From Macrotis lagotis (lineage: Eukaryota > Chordata > Mammalia > Peramelemorphia > Peramelidae), in the NCBI RefSeq assembly GCF_037893015.1, contig NC_133663.1, positions 558,001 through 622,000 on the forward strand: a stretch of 64,000 bases of DNA, given 5' to 3'. Each line of letters opens with the position of its first letter. Position 1 is the first letter of the stretch. A model generated the notes under the pieces. The model did not search any database, was not told where the DNA came from, and saw only the letters and a program-made list of their open reading frames with translations. Position numbers and translations under genes: made by a program. Below, one piece after another: positions 50,651-63,299 of this stretch.

Positions 50651-53510
50651 AGAAGCCATTGGTTTACAGCCCCAGTGCCTTGCTGGGGTCAGCCGAGGAA
50701 GGCAGTTTTCCTTGACTCTGGGAGGCTCCCCAGGGTACTCCTTAACTGTGTGAGTGCCAAAAGCTGGAATCTGAACATGCAGGCACAAGCTGAGGCCCAT
50801 CCTGTTTGGAAGAGTATCTTCTGGAGGCTCTGGGGCCAGCTACAGTGACCACCATGGGTTGTGAGGTCCAGAGAGAGTCACCCCTTCCCAGGTGATCAGA
50901 TCTGCAGTCTGGGATTGTTGTCATTCTTCACAAGCCGCCCTTGCCAAGACAGACTCACTGACCATGTCTCGGAGACCCTTGAGAAGATTTCCTCCTCCTC
51001 TAGGCCAGCTTTAGTTTCCCAACTCAGGCTCCCCAGAAACTGTGCTCCAGGTGCCTCCCTCTGGACCTTGGGGGATGAGTGGAGAGGGGAGAAAGCCTCT
51101 TTCAGAAGCTGGACCCAGCAGCCCTTGCTCCAGTGGAGGACCCCTGAGATGCAGCTGGGCTGCAGATGGGAGACATCTGAGTGGAAGGCTCATCATTTCC
51201 CTGAGGAAGTGGGGAGAAGGCTGGTTGGGTCACCTGCACCTGGCTTGGGGATGCTTCAGCTGCCCAAAGAGTGCTCTGGTCCAGTGTCTGGGGAAAATGG
51301 GATGGTTGGATCTGTTCTCTGTCTCTCTGTAATAACTTGGCCTTTCTGGGTCTGCCTACCTTCTTGGTGTGTGTCTGTCTCTCTCTCTGCCTGACTCTCT
51401 CCCCTATCTTCCCTTGGTTTTCTGTGTACTAGAGCCTGTGAAGGAAGCTGGGGGGAGAGAAGTGACTGAGTCAGTTGATAGGCAATAAGCATTTCTTAGT
51501 CCCTCCTGTGAGCCAGGCACTGGAAGGATATCAAGAAAGGCCAAAGACTGTCCTTGCCCATACAGAGTGATGGCCAAGGGAATGCCCCAGTCTGCAGCAT
51601 CTTATAAACCATAAGGGCAAGGAGGTGGAAAGGCAGGCAGCCCCAACTGGACTGGGCAGCCAAGTCATCAGGGAGGGCCTTGCATGGGCTGGGAGGATTT
51701 GCTTGTTTGGGAAGTGTCAGAGGACTCCAAGCTTGAAAATTCTATCACTTCCCTAAGTCTCTAAGTCTCTTCACCCATGACTCGGGGAGCTGTCCAGAGA
51801 AACTCCCCATGTGTACTTGAATACCTGATGGTCATAAATATTTATGGCTAACAAAGGGTGTGGGGGAAGGAGAGGAGAGGGGAGAGGAGGCCTCCTAATG
51901 CCTTCTGTTCTTGGTGAGCAATCCTTTTAGGTTATACAGATCCCATCTCCCCTGTTTTATAGATGATGAAATTGAGGATCAGAGTCTGCATGGTTAAATT
52001 CATGACCACCCAATTAGTCAAACCCCAGAGCTGAGCTTTGATTTCAGGTACTCTGGGTAGTCACTCATCGTTTGCTTCATTGTTAAAGTGAAGCCACATG
52101 ATTGTTCTGCTGTCTGAGAGTTATCTTGGTTGGTAAGCATGAAAGCCCCTTTGAGGCCTATGACCCTGCTTCTTGCCATGGCTGTTTCTGGAGCCAATGG
52201 GAATCTTTTTTCTGCTACTCTTTTGTTCCTCTTCTGACAAACCCCATTTGCCTCTGCTCTTCTTTCTTAAACATGACTGTGGATGTCATTGAGCAGAGGC
52301 CCAACCAGTGTCCCCCACAAGGTGACTTTCAGAGGCCCTGTCTCTCCACTTGTCAAGAGATCCAAGGTTTAAGGCTAGGAGAACTTTGGACCTCTTCTGA
52401 CCTCCTTATCTTGGAAAGTGTTCTGTTTTGCTTAAATTTATCTAGGAATTGATGAAAGTCTTTTGCTTCACTTTTCTCTTTGCCTTTTTTGGATGAAAAG
52501 CTTCTTAAAGCAGGTTGAGTCAGAATTGCATTGTGTCACACAATGTTTTCCTGTCCTATTTATTTTTTCTCATTTGAAATCTGTTTTCTATTTCACTCTC
52601 AGTTTGCTTTTTAGCCACTGTACCTATGTAATGGACAAAAGCAGAAGATGACTCTGTGCTGGGCCACCCTTTCCATGTTGCACTGTGGGGGGAGGGCTCT
52701 TGCTAGGCATCAAAATAGCATACAACTGTATACAAATAGTATGTAGTTTCTGGAGTCTTCAAAATGAGATTTCTGACCAGCGATGAGTGAGATGAAAGTG
52801 GAAGCAGCAGAAGGCTGCCTAGTTAGTAGCTAAGTGGGAGAAAGATATGCCAAACCTCCTCAGAGTAGCCCATGAGAGAGCTTGGTAGAGCCGGCTTCAT
52901 CAGATCCTCCAAGGCTCAAAACTGCTGTTAGAGAGCACACAGTCATCTTGCCTTGAAGTGCTCATGATGAAGGTGACCATGGACAACCACAAAGCTAGTT
53001 TTAGCTTTTGTGCTGATTTATGGTTCATAGCAAAGATTCATCCAAGAATTCACAAAGTTCCTTCAGAGAAAACCAGACTGGTTGGATCATTGGTGTCTTC
53101 TCTGTGAACATGGGTACAGGATAAGATTTAGTTCAAGATCAAGTGATGAAATCAGCCAAAGACTTTTTAAAACTAATTTCAAAATGTCTTACTTGCATAC
53201 ATTGTACACTTGGCTTGGCAAACATGGTTCGACTTCATAAAAGTGGAATTGATTTTGCTTTCATAGATAAGAAGACCGCAGTGATAGATGTAGTGATCAA
53301 TTTGGAATTCACTGTCTTCATGCAACCTGGTTAGAACCAAGGAAAACATTCACTAGTAACTGTATTAATGGTGACTTTGGGCTCTGAAAAGTGAAATTAG
53401 GCTTAGAGTCAATATGGCTCAGCATTGTGAGGGAAGGTGGCTCTCTTGGGAAATTCAAGTAGGACTATAGGGAAATCATGGAAATTGTCCTGCACATGCA
53501 GACAGAATAT
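50651..53510. other. 3' UTR and/or downstream DNA, end not placed
   Basis: No AATAAA was found. It contains a repeat fragment at about 51480-51650 and an antisense MIR at about 51935-52060. A 63-codon plus-strand frame at 53143-53334 has no recognised homologue. How far the WSCD1 transcript extends cannot be told from sequence. Confidence 0.4.
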
Positions 53511-54870
53511 CACAGCCACAGGATCCTAGGGCTTGGAGACTTCAGCAGCCTCTAGTTCAGACCACCTCCAAAAGTAATCCCCATTGTGACGTATTCGACC
53601 AGGAGGAGTGCATCACTGACTTCCTAAGGCAACCCTCTCCCTCTTGGAACACTTCAAATTGTAAAGGCTTTGTGTCAGCCTATCTGAATTGTCTAACTCC
53701 AGTTCCTGACTCTGCCTTGTTGGATCAAACAGATCAACTTAAATCCCTCTTCCATGTGACAAATCTTGAAAACATCTTAAAGAAACAAAGAGCAATTACA
53801 ATCATTAATCCAAGTGTAAAATATACAAATGAATGAATCAGACTTTTGAACTAGAGAACTCTGGCCTACAGGTATGGTTGGACATGGTGGCCTGCAAGGT
53901 CCCTCCCAGCCCCCAAATTCAGGGATTCTGAAATCTTCCAGATATAAAGAGCCTCAGTGGCCATCTCATCCAATCCATCAGCCCAAGCCAAAATCTCCTC
54001 CACAATCTACACAGCAAGTGTCCATCCAGATTCTAAGCCTGCCCAGATCCTTGATCTTTTGAACAATCTAACAAAAGGTGTTTTAAGTCTTTTCTCCTAT
54101 TATTCTCTATTCTCTGGCATCAAAGCACACAAATGTGGCAGCCTTTCAAGTACTTGAAAGGTGCCATCATGCTTCCCCAAGCCTTCTCTTCTTCAGGTGA
54201 CGTGCTCAGCCATTTACCCAATCCTTGAGTGACCTGACCTGGAAGCCCTTCTCCCTCCTGGCTACCCTTCTCTGAATGTACTTCAATTCATCAATTTCCT
54301 TCCTAAAATGCCATCAGCTTCAACGGAACCCAAATATGCCCTCATCCAGGCTGAGCACCCTGGGACAGTCTTCACATTGAGGCTGAGTATCTCCTTAATG
54401 TAGCTTAGGATAGCTGTAATTTCCCCTGATTTCCCTATGGCACAATTGTCTTAGGTTGAGTCTGAGTGTCTTGTCCAGAAAAGGCATGTAATGAATGTTG
54501 AATTGGCTAAAATCCCCCAGGTTGTTTTCAGAAGAGCTTCTGCCCAGCTACACCTCACTGATCCACTTTTCAGATGAATTTTGAAATTACAATTTAGAAA
54601 TTTCCATTAAATTTCACCCTATTAGGCCCATCCCACATTCTAGTTGTCACAATCCTAACTCTGCCATTTGAGGTGTAAGCCATCCCTCTCAGCAAATCAA
54701 ATCAATACCATCTGTGCCTGCACACCCATCACTGATAATATTTTGGATAGCTCAGAACCAAGGATAGCTCCCCGGGGGTAGTTTACAACTTCATCCTTCT
54801 AGGCTGATGTCAAGTCATTACTGACTATTTCTTGGCTCTGAAGAGAATTTGGGTTCAATTCATCCCTTCT

Positions 54871-55026
54871 TTTTTTTTTAGTTTTTTTTTGCAAGGTGAA
54901 TGGGGTTAAGTGGCTTGCCCCAGGCCACACAGCTAGGTAATTATTAAGTGTCTGAGACCGGATTTGAACCCAGGTACCCCCGACTCCAGGGCCAGTGCTT
55001 TATCCACTACACCACCTAGCTGCCCC
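54871..55026 (-). mobile_element. Marsupial tRNA-derived SINE with perfect 16-bp target-site duplication
   Basis: Antisense SINE ('caggccacacagctaggtaa', 'gaccggatttgaacccaggt') flanked by identical tcaattcatcccttct at 54855-54870 and 55027-55042. It interrupts the L3 relic. Confidence 0.95.
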
Positions 55027-55309
55027 TCAATTCATCCCTTCTGAATTTATCTAACTGCATCATGGTCTAGTTCCAAATTTCTGTATCAGCCACAGAGTGG
55101 ATAAAAGCTTTTGTTCCATACTTAGCGCATGGCTAGGCAAATAAAACAATTTCCTTGATTGACCAATCTAGTTATCCTGGGTAAGGAAAGGAACAAAGCT
55201 AGTCTAACCTATTTTTTTCTTATTGATGCCAGGCTAGTAGGGACTGTTGCTTCCCTCTTTAGACTCACTAACCATCTCTTTCATGATACATTCAAGAATT
55301 TTGCCCAGA

Positions 55310-55505
55310 GAGCATGGAAACAATATAAAGACTTTCAGATTGCCTTGGGGGGGGGGGGGGGAAGGAAGGGTGGGGGGGAAATTGCAAAGTTCAAAAATTC
55401 AAAAACTCAAAAAATGATAGGTAGAAACTACTATTGTATATAATTGGAAAATAAATAAAATATTTCTATAAAAAAAGTAGAGAAAATCAAAGGAAAATAA
55501 AAAGG
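55310..55505 (+). mobile_element. 5'-truncated L1-type 3' end with target-site duplication
   Basis: About 196 bp with a G15 run (55347-55361), 'gaaggaagggtgggggggaa', 'aataaataaaatatttctat' and an A-rich end. It is flanked by attttgcccaga at 55298-55309 and 55506-55517, and the L3 text resumes directly after. Looks like a marsupial L1 3' UTR; family inferred, insertion boundaries clear. Confidence 0.75.
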
Positions 55506-55789
55506 ATTTTGCCCAGAATTGAACATCGACTCCCTGGTCCATAGTGTTCAGATTCTTATTTCCTCTTTTTTTGGAAGACCAGGACATTTATCCTTCTCTA
55601 CAAATTGGCGCCTCCCCCATATTTGGAATCTTTTGAATGTCACTGTCATAAGCTCAGAAGTCCTCTCTGCCAGTTGTTTCAACACCAAGAGGCACAGAGT
55701 TCTTTTGGGACAGGTGATGGAGCCTCAGCCAGCTGTTTGCCTCTCAGCTATTGTGATAATAAGAAAAGCAGTGGGTCACTTTTACATAA

Positions 55790-55965
55790 AACTTCAGTGT
55801 TTTCTGAATGCTTTATGTACAAGCTCATTGGATCTTTACAATTCCTTGATGAGAGGATGTTCTTAATACCCCCATTTTACAGATGAAGAAGTGGAGACTC
55901 AGAGTTTAAGTGATTTGCACAGAGTTACAGAAATGTACCCTGTCACACTGCCTCTTTCTCACAGG
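55790..55965 (-). mobile_element. MIR SINE, antisense
   Basis: 'ccattttacagatgaagaag', 'cagagtttaagtgatttgca' and 'gctcattggatctttacaat' follow MIR antisense order. Confidence 0.75.
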
Positions 55966-56569
55966 AAACACAGTGCCAGCTCTAGAATACGACACAAATG
56001 TCAGCTAACTCAAGTGTCGCTGTCCATGGTAGAGAAGACAGAAGCAAAATAAGATTTGAATCATTTCACTTTTTTGTTACTTATTGTCATCCCTTCAGAC
56101 CCAAGCTGGAATCCTGTCTCTTTTATGATGCTTCCCCCCAAGATATCCTTAAAAAACCACAATAAAACTAACCCAAAACACAAATCTTAGCTCATCTTGC
56201 TTTTAGCATCTGGAGGTTTCCTTTGAACATTCTTATGGGGCCATGCTCATTTATCACTGAATTGCAAGGTTTTTCAAAATCTCTCTGGATGATGTTTCCA
56301 TGCATCCCAATTTGTTCCTTCCTATGACTTTGCTCTTCCCTCCTCAGGGGAAGGGTTCTTCTTGGTGCCTCAAGAATTTCATTCTCAAGTTTGCCATCTA
56401 TCCTGTGCTTATTTCTCCTATAAAAATTGTAATTCTTGAGACCTTTCCCTGCTCCCAGTGGAAAGAATACTCTCAATGACTTCCTCTATTTATAGACAGG
56501 AGTTCTGAATCAGTATTTAGTCTTGCTATTTTTGGCGGTGATTGGTAGGGACAGCCTGAATCTGTAAAT

Positions 56570-56690
56570 GAATTGCACTTGGCCAGAGTCACATGACCAG
56601 GATGTGTCAGGGACAGGATTTGAACTCAAATATTCCTGACTCTGAGGACTGCTTTCTAGCCACTTCATCAGGGTTGCCTCTGCCAGCACC
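56570..56690 (-). mobile_element. Marsupial CORE-SINE fragment, antisense
   Basis: 'cttggccagagtcacatgac', 'acaggatttgaactcaaata' and 'ctgctttctagccacttca' mark a divergent tRNA-derived SINE. Confidence 0.55.
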
Positions 56691-57132
56691 TGCCCTTGAT
56701 TAAGTGTGGACCGCAAAGTTGATGCAGGTAGAGGAATGAGAAGAAAGAGGGATGCTGGAGCCTGACCCTGCCAATATTTCATCTGAGTGGCCTCTTCTGG
56801 CAGTGATGAAAGCTTCCCAAGTGTTGGATTAAATTCATTTTGAGGAAGCATCATAAGTTTTATTATCATTTGCTGCCAAAATGCTTTTGCTGCCTCTGTG
56901 ATAATTACTCAAGACCATTTACAATTTACTCATGAGAACCAGCCAGATTAACCTTCTGCTGCTCTTCAATATAGGCACCTTATCTACTGGGTCTGGCCTC
57001 CTTCCAACTGCCCACTTGGCAGGTCTTGGAACATCTCTGCTCTGCATCATCAGAAGACAGAAAGGGGGCCCAATACACAGGTTTGGGTTCTCCAAAGGGA
57101 ACACTTCCCCCACCATCTTGAGCAGGGCAATT

Positions 57133-57141
57133 CTGTGTGTG

Positions 57142-57185
<44 letters not shown>
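57133..57185. repeat. (TG)n microsatellite
   Basis: About 52 bp of TG with one interruption near 57142, followed by 'cacatacacacata'. Confidence 0.93.
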
Positions 57186-57188
<3 letters not shown>

Positions 57189-57189
57189 T

Positions 57190-59152
57190 ATGTATAAACA
57201 CATACACACATATGTTCTGATTTATATCCTGATATTTATATATTTATATCCTGTGCATATCCTTTCTACCCAGGATCACCGAAATTCAGTGCATTTGATT
57301 CCAGGGTCACTGGAACCCAAAAGTCCCTGCAGACACACTTATCAAATGTGTTCTGGCTTCACTCAACTTTTAGCTGCTGTCTTATGTACAGGCAGGGCCC
57401 AAACACAGACAGAGGTCAGGCCCAGAAGACAAGAGGAGGGCCAGAAGGGTAGGTAGGAATGGAGTGTATCTTCCTATCCCTAGTCCCATTCCTTTTTCCA
57501 GGTGAAGAGGGATTTGGGGCCATTCATATAGGTTTTCAGTCAGGTGGCTATCTATGTTGGACTCTGTGATGGCAAATTACTCTGAACAGTTCTTTGCTTT
57601 CATAAATGTATGTGTGTGGGAGATGGGGGTGGGTGGGTGGGTGTGGAGTGTGGAAAAAGAGAAAGAGACAGAGATAGGAAATACATAAAGAAAGTGCTGT
57701 GAGCTTCCCCTCCTTATGGACATTCATTCTGGATCAATATTTAGTCTTGATATTTTGGGTGGGTGGGTACATTACCAATAAGAACAAGTGAGGGAATGAG
57801 TCTTTGACTTTGTATAACCAAGTCTATTATGACATCTTTAACCAGCCCCAAGATATCAAATGACTCAGTGTCTCATAAACTGTTACATCATCATGGGGAG
57901 CCTGGGACCATATTCCTGAATCAATGAGGTTAGGCTTAGACCAAAGAGGTGGGGACCCAGGTCATCATCCCCTCTAGTCAGATGCTTTCTGAATGATCCT
58001 CATAATGTTCCCACTTTTAGCTTCAGTTTCCTTCTCTGTATCTTTTATAAAATTTACAACTTGTTTATTCTAGATTTCTATGGCCACCTCTCTATTTCCT
58101 CTAATTCCTCCGACATTAATAAAGAAACTTAGCCCTGCAACTAGAAGGGACTCCCTAAAGAGATCTGGCTCAGACTCCTCTTTCATTACAAGAACCAAAA
58201 TGAAATCTCCACAAAAATAGTCCTTTTCTTGAGACAATGTTGGCTGGTGTGGCCAACAAAGTACATTCCTAATTCATAGTTCACTTTCTCAAAACCATAC
58301 TCTTTATTTATTCCCTTTAGGGTTCACAGTCTCAGGTCTTGATCATCTCAGAAAACAATGACAAATATGTTTGCAAGAAATAGCATCAATCCTAGAGGCT
58401 TAAGCAGACCAGGCAATTTTATGAATGAATGAATGAGTGAGTGGTGGATGGAAAGATGGATATAGAAATAAAAGGATCGATGGAGGATTGGGCACATGAA
58501 TGAAAAACCTGGTTCATTCACATTAGGTTTTTAAAGGACTAGGAAAGTATATCTCTTAAACTTTCCTCCTTCCCCAGGACTGTGTCAACACAGTCCAGTT
58601 TGAATTCCCTTCTACAGATTTCTGGTCCTCTTTTATTTAGGCACCTTTTATATAGTTGAAAGATCTGCACTTTCCTGAGCCACATAAAGATATCAATTCC
58701 TTTTGGGCTATAGTTATATTAAATAAGGCACTATCTAATTCACTGGAGATGTCTGGTGACAACAGTGTCTAATGACCAAGACAAGTTCAACCAAACAGTG
58801 GTACCCTATACTCACCTTTATGGCTTCTGATTTTAATTTCAGTCCCTCATCTCCTCACCCCTATCCAACTGAATCTGGCACCATCACTGTTGCCAACCTT
58901 ATTAATATCAGTGGAAGTAAAGAAGGAGAATTGGATTTTCATAGAAATTTGAGAGTGGGGAGAGGAAGGGAGGGGAGAGGAGGTAGACAAAGAGAAAGAG
59001 AGGGAGGGGAGGGAGGGGGAGAAACAGAGACAGATCACTTTTGTTTCCTTTTCAGATGAAGAGCAAGTGCCCCTTCTCCTGGGATCCTTCACACCATTTG
59101 GTTAGTTCTAATGACCTGACCCAGGCTGGAGGGATACTGCCTCATCATCTCT
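57190..59152. other. Downstream intergenic DNA
   Basis: No gene recognised. A G-rich (gggtgg)n patch lies near 57626-57640, tgaa units at 58420-58445, and a purine-rich stretch at 58950-59030. Confidence 0.45.
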
Positions 59153-59169
59153 CACATCTCCTATCCTTT

Positions 59170-59319
59170 TTTTTTTAGGTTTTTGCAAGGCAAATGGGAT
59201 TAAGTGGCTTGCCCAAGGCCACACAGCTAGGTAATGATTAAGTGTCTGAGACCATATTTGAACCCAGGTACTCCTGACCACAGGGCCGGTGCTCTATCCA
59301 CTGCGCCACCTAGATGCCC
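59170..59319 (-). mobile_element. Marsupial tRNA-derived SINE with 17-bp target-site duplication
   Basis: Antisense SINE ('tttttgcaaggcaaatggga', 'agggccggtgctctatccac') flanked by cacatctcctatccttt (59153-59169) and cacatctactatccttt (59320-59336), one difference. Confidence 0.93.
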
Positions 59320-59336
59320 CACATCTACTATCCTTT

Positions 59337-60105
59337 ACCAGTGTCTTTTCCAATTTCTCTCACTAGGTTCACTTTTGCCAAAATAGAGGAGAGGAAGGAA
59401 GGGAAGGAGGTCTCCTGGGCAAGGCAGGAGGTGAAGGTTTTCCAATTCCACATCCTTTCATAGGCCCAGGACAGCCCACTGGGATGCTTGTCTTTTCTTT
59501 GGGGCAGGCTGACACTTTGGTACTGTCAATTTATTTAAAACTTTTTAGTTTGACCTAGAAAATCAAACCAACCTTGATATCCCATCATTCCTAGTGGCTT
59601 TTCTGGTCACCTTCCATAATGCCTTTCCCTCCTAAGCACTCGCTTCAGTTGCTAGTTTGATAACGAGATCCACTGTCTCCATTAATGTTCCAACCCTGCT
59701 CCTCTAGGACCACTTTGCCCCTCTGGGCCAGATTTCCTGGAGGTTGGCTGACATACAACTCTCTTTTCTGAGATTGTCCATGTCTTTTCAATGAAATGGA
59801 ATGGACCAGAGAGAAACTTGGAGTCAGTGTGATTTCATTCCTTATCATTGACTTCTGAACTTAGGATCATGGAGTCTCCTCTTTAAAAAATCTGATTAGC
59901 TTCACTCACATTTAATTAGGATTAATGAGACATTTTCAGGTGCATAAATTCCATCAGGGAGGAGAATCTATTTCTTCTTGGACCCCAGTCTAACACCCTG
60001 AGTCTCCCTTAAACTCCAAATCCATGAAACCTTAGAACCCCCATACTGGCTTCTCTCTAATGAAAGATTTCCCATGTATGAGGAGGGTTCCAGAAACATC
60101 ATATG
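59337..60105. other. Downstream intergenic DNA, no feature recognised
   Basis: No gene or named repeat seen. Confidence 0.4.
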
Positions 60106-60109
60106 GGGT

Positions 60110-60330
60110 TGGATCAGCGGGCATGGTGAAGTGAAAAGAATCTACTGTCTCAAAGAGTCAGAGTGACTTCTGACGCTGACTAGCTTGGTGACCTTGGGGA
60201 AATCACTTCACTTTTAAGCCTCCATTTATTTGGCTATATAATCGGATTACTAGTGCCCACATTGCAGGGATGTGGGAAGAATCAACTGAGACTGTGTGTC
60301 ATGTACTTGGCATGGTTCAGAGATGGTAAA
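60110..60330 (+). mobile_element. MIR SINE, sense
   Basis: 'agcttggtgaccttggggaa', 'atcacttcacttttaagcct' and 'ggatgtgggaagaatcaact' in MIR order. Confidence 0.65.
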
Positions 60331-61655
60331 AAGTTGCCAAGACTTCAGTCAGACTGAAGCATTGCAAAGCCAGTTCTTGGTTTATAGCCATTGACTGTCC
60401 CTAGGCCATAGGAATTGTGGTTTCCCAACATGACTGTGACATGTGTGGCAACCTTGAAAAAAATTGGGGTTGGGGGCTTAGGAGAGGAGGAGAACCCCAG
60501 ATGGGAAGTGTAAACTGATGCTAGGAGGGGAGAGGCTTAGATACAGATTCTCAGAGAGCATCCATGGCTTGGGCTGTGGGTCACTCAGAAGCCTGGGGCC
60601 TAGAGGAGGTCAAGTCCTTCACTGAGATTTCTTGGGCCCACTGAGTGGCAGTCCTCCTGGAGCACACTTAGCATTCCCCTGAGCAGGGAGGATGATTGTC
60701 CCTGGACAGATGTGTCAGCTGAGCCCATAATGGTCTGTAGTTGGTGGGCAGTCATCAACCTCCAAGTTTGGGGCATGTTTGAGATGCTTATGGTGGGTAG
60801 GTGGGTGGTTCTGGGTCTGTAAATGCAGAGTCATTCCTAGTGGCCGCCAGCTTGGGCCAAATTGTCATCCCTTGCAGAGTCAACTAGGTCTGATATAATC
60901 AGGTTCTGATCTGATGAGGCCAAGAAGGCCTCTGATAAGGAAAAGCCACAGAAATCATGGGCTTTTCAGGAGATGCTGGTATTCCAGGCCCAGGAAGGGT
61001 GCAAATGGAACTGCCAGAGATGTCCTCCTCTCTCTCCCCCTGCCCCTGCCACCCCAGTGTTTCTTTCTTCTTTAATCATATTTTCCTGCTTCTTTTCTAA
61101 TTTGACATGCCCTCTGGGGGTCTCACTTTGTACTTGTGCCCTTAGTCTGGGCCCCTTCCTCCTGAATGGGATCTGGTAGAGCCAGTGGAGGCACAACTCA
61201 GAGGATGCCCAGAGGTGGGTGCCCTGCATGTTAGCCTCTCCTGGCCTAAGAAGAAGACAAGGCCTACAATTAGTTTGAGAAAGTCAAGGCCACACCACCC
61301 ACCAGGTTCTGACTGGGCAGTCAGCAGGTCCAGCCCGTGGACTTTGCCCAGGGGGCTGACAAAAGGTGTGAGCAGCTCACCAGGGTCAAAGTACATGTTT
61401 TAGGGCAAATGACATTTCCCATGGAGACTTAGTTTTTGAATGGCTTTGTAACAAAAGTGCTATTTTAATAAATATTCCTGGTGAATTTGCTGATGTTTCC
61501 CCATTTATTACTAAAATATGACAATAGAATAATAGAATTCATAGAAGAAAGTAAGAGATGGAAAAACCTATATCTTTTTTTGCCCACAGCCCCTCTAAGT
61601 CAAGATGAGGGGTTTTGGTACTGGAGATGGTGGGGAGGTGGGATGTTGAAAGTTT
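60331..61655. other. Downstream intergenic DNA, no gene proved
   Basis: A minus-strand frame (61396-61142) starts MYFDPGELL but has no recognised homologue. No match to the usual neighbour AIPL1 was seen. AATAAA occurs near 61466 without a linked gene. Confidence 0.4.
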
Positions 61656-61676
61656 GTGTTCATCTTGATATCCTTT

Positions 61677-61823
61677 TATATTTTTTTGGCAAGGTAATGG
61701 GGTTAAGTGACTTGTCCAAGGTCATACAGCTAAGTATGTATTAAGTGTCCAAGGTTGGATTTAAACTCATGTCCTTCTGACTCCAGGACTGGCACTCTAT
61801 CCATTGTGCCACCTAGCTGCCCC
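61677..61823 (-). mobile_element. Marsupial tRNA-derived SINE with perfect 17-bp target-site duplication
   Basis: Antisense SINE ('ggcaaggtaatggggttaag', 'ccattgtgccacctagctgc') flanked by identical tcatcttgatatccttt at 61660-61676 and 61824-61840. Confidence 0.94.
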
Positions 61824-61840
61824 TCATCTTGATATCCTTT

Positions 61841-63265
61841 GATAGAAGGAAGGAGTTTCCTCCCTGAGAGTTTTTAATCCCATTGTCCTCCTTGGTCCAA
61901 ACAATCAGAAAGTCCTATCAACCTCTGCCCTGACCTCAAATAATGCTCTTCCCACCCTCATATATGGAAAGTGGTAGGAAGACTTTTCTGTGTCACCCCT
62001 CCCTTAAGACCTAGCAAGAAGCCAGTGAGGAGAGGCTGAGAATGGAGTGGGGGTTGGACCAAGAGGGGAGGCTGGATGTCTGGATGCTCAGATCCCACTC
62101 TATCAAAGACTTTCCTTTCTATGATGCTCACACTAATCTTCTCTCTTCTTGGATACCCCAGTCTAGGAATAGATAGATTCTGGATGTCTTTCCTGTCCTT
62201 AGTCCTACCTAGGGGCTTCTCTTCAAGCTGGAGGTCAGAGCAGGGCCTGGAGAGGATGACCCTGGCTAAACCCTGACTCCTTAGAGGCTCAGAGACCTGG
62301 GGAAGTTTATGAAGGTCTTGCCATGCCATGCAACTTAGGACCCCTCAGGAGGAGTGCAGAGCATGGGACATGGGAAGCTCAAGGGAAAGAGATGGATGGA
62401 GTAAGTATGGGCTTCAATGTTAAAGAAATCACAGGCCATCAGTACTTTTAAGCACAAGCCTCAAATTCTGACTGATGCCATCTCCTGGTCTTATTCCTGG
62501 GTAAAATCCAGATTTCAGTCTGGTACCTTTGACTTTACTGATCTCCTTTGCTATAGATCTCTGGGAAGGAAATTCTAACTCATTCCACCCTTGGGACATC
62601 CTATGGAAACTCAATAAGAGATACCTGGAGCCTGATGCCTCCACCCCTGAGGATGACAGAGGCTTCAGAGCTGTGGGACAATCCAATCCAGCCTGGCTCT
62701 TTCCAGATGCAGGTTGCAGAGTCACAGGGCCCAGCCTTATCCCTATGGGTGACAGCATGTTTTCTCCCCTAATTCCTGACTGTACAGTAGCTGTGGAGCG
62801 AGAGTGACAGACTTTAATAGCAATTCATCTCAGTGTGGGCTCTCAAACCTTAATTTATCTTTGTTACTGCCAATGTTTGGATTAATCTGTGGCTCTGTGT
62901 CTCTCTCACTTCCATGAGACCCAGAAGGATCAGAGGGAATTGATACATACAAGGAACTGAATTTCAATTAACGTGAGCTTGTTGCTAATTTTCTAACACA
63001 TAACCAAGAAACATTCTAATTCATTACTGTTTTGTCATTACCATTCTCCAGAGGAAACTCTTCTGCACACTCATTTTTCTTGAAGATTTATTCATCAAGC
63101 TAAGGCCTGGATCCCCCTCCCTCTACCATAGCAGGAAATGAGTCCCTGCACTATTGTCCACCCCAGGACTTCCCAGTGTCTGTCAGGATACTAATTTCTG
63201 AGATTGGCTGCCTGCTTGAACACCATCTGGGTCTCCATTGCATCATCTGTAGACTGCTGGTGACT
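61841..63265. other. Downstream intergenic DNA, no feature recognised
   Basis: Short frames on both strands only; no family recognised. Confidence 0.4.
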
Positions 63266-63299
63266 CACCTAGCCCTGAAGGAAGCAAAGAATGGAGTGA

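Larger units (their letters stand above)
53515..55685 (-). mobile_element. L3/CR1-clade LINE relic, antisense, with two nested insertions
   Basis: The + strand follows the antisense CR1/L3 order: 'gggcttggagacttcagcag', 'aagccttctcttcttcaggt', 'cactgataatattttggata', 'gatagctccccgggggtagt', 'actcactaaccatctctttc', 'agaattttgcccag'. Interrupted at 54871-55026 (SINE) and 55310-55505 (L1 3' end). Confidence 0.7.

Noticed and set aside
61142..61396. Possible exon of the downstream neighbour AIPL1 (minus strand, starts MYFDPGELL)
   Set aside because: No resemblance to AIPL1 FKBP-like or TPR sequence, and the donor-like GTGAGC after it is not matched by a convincing acceptor.
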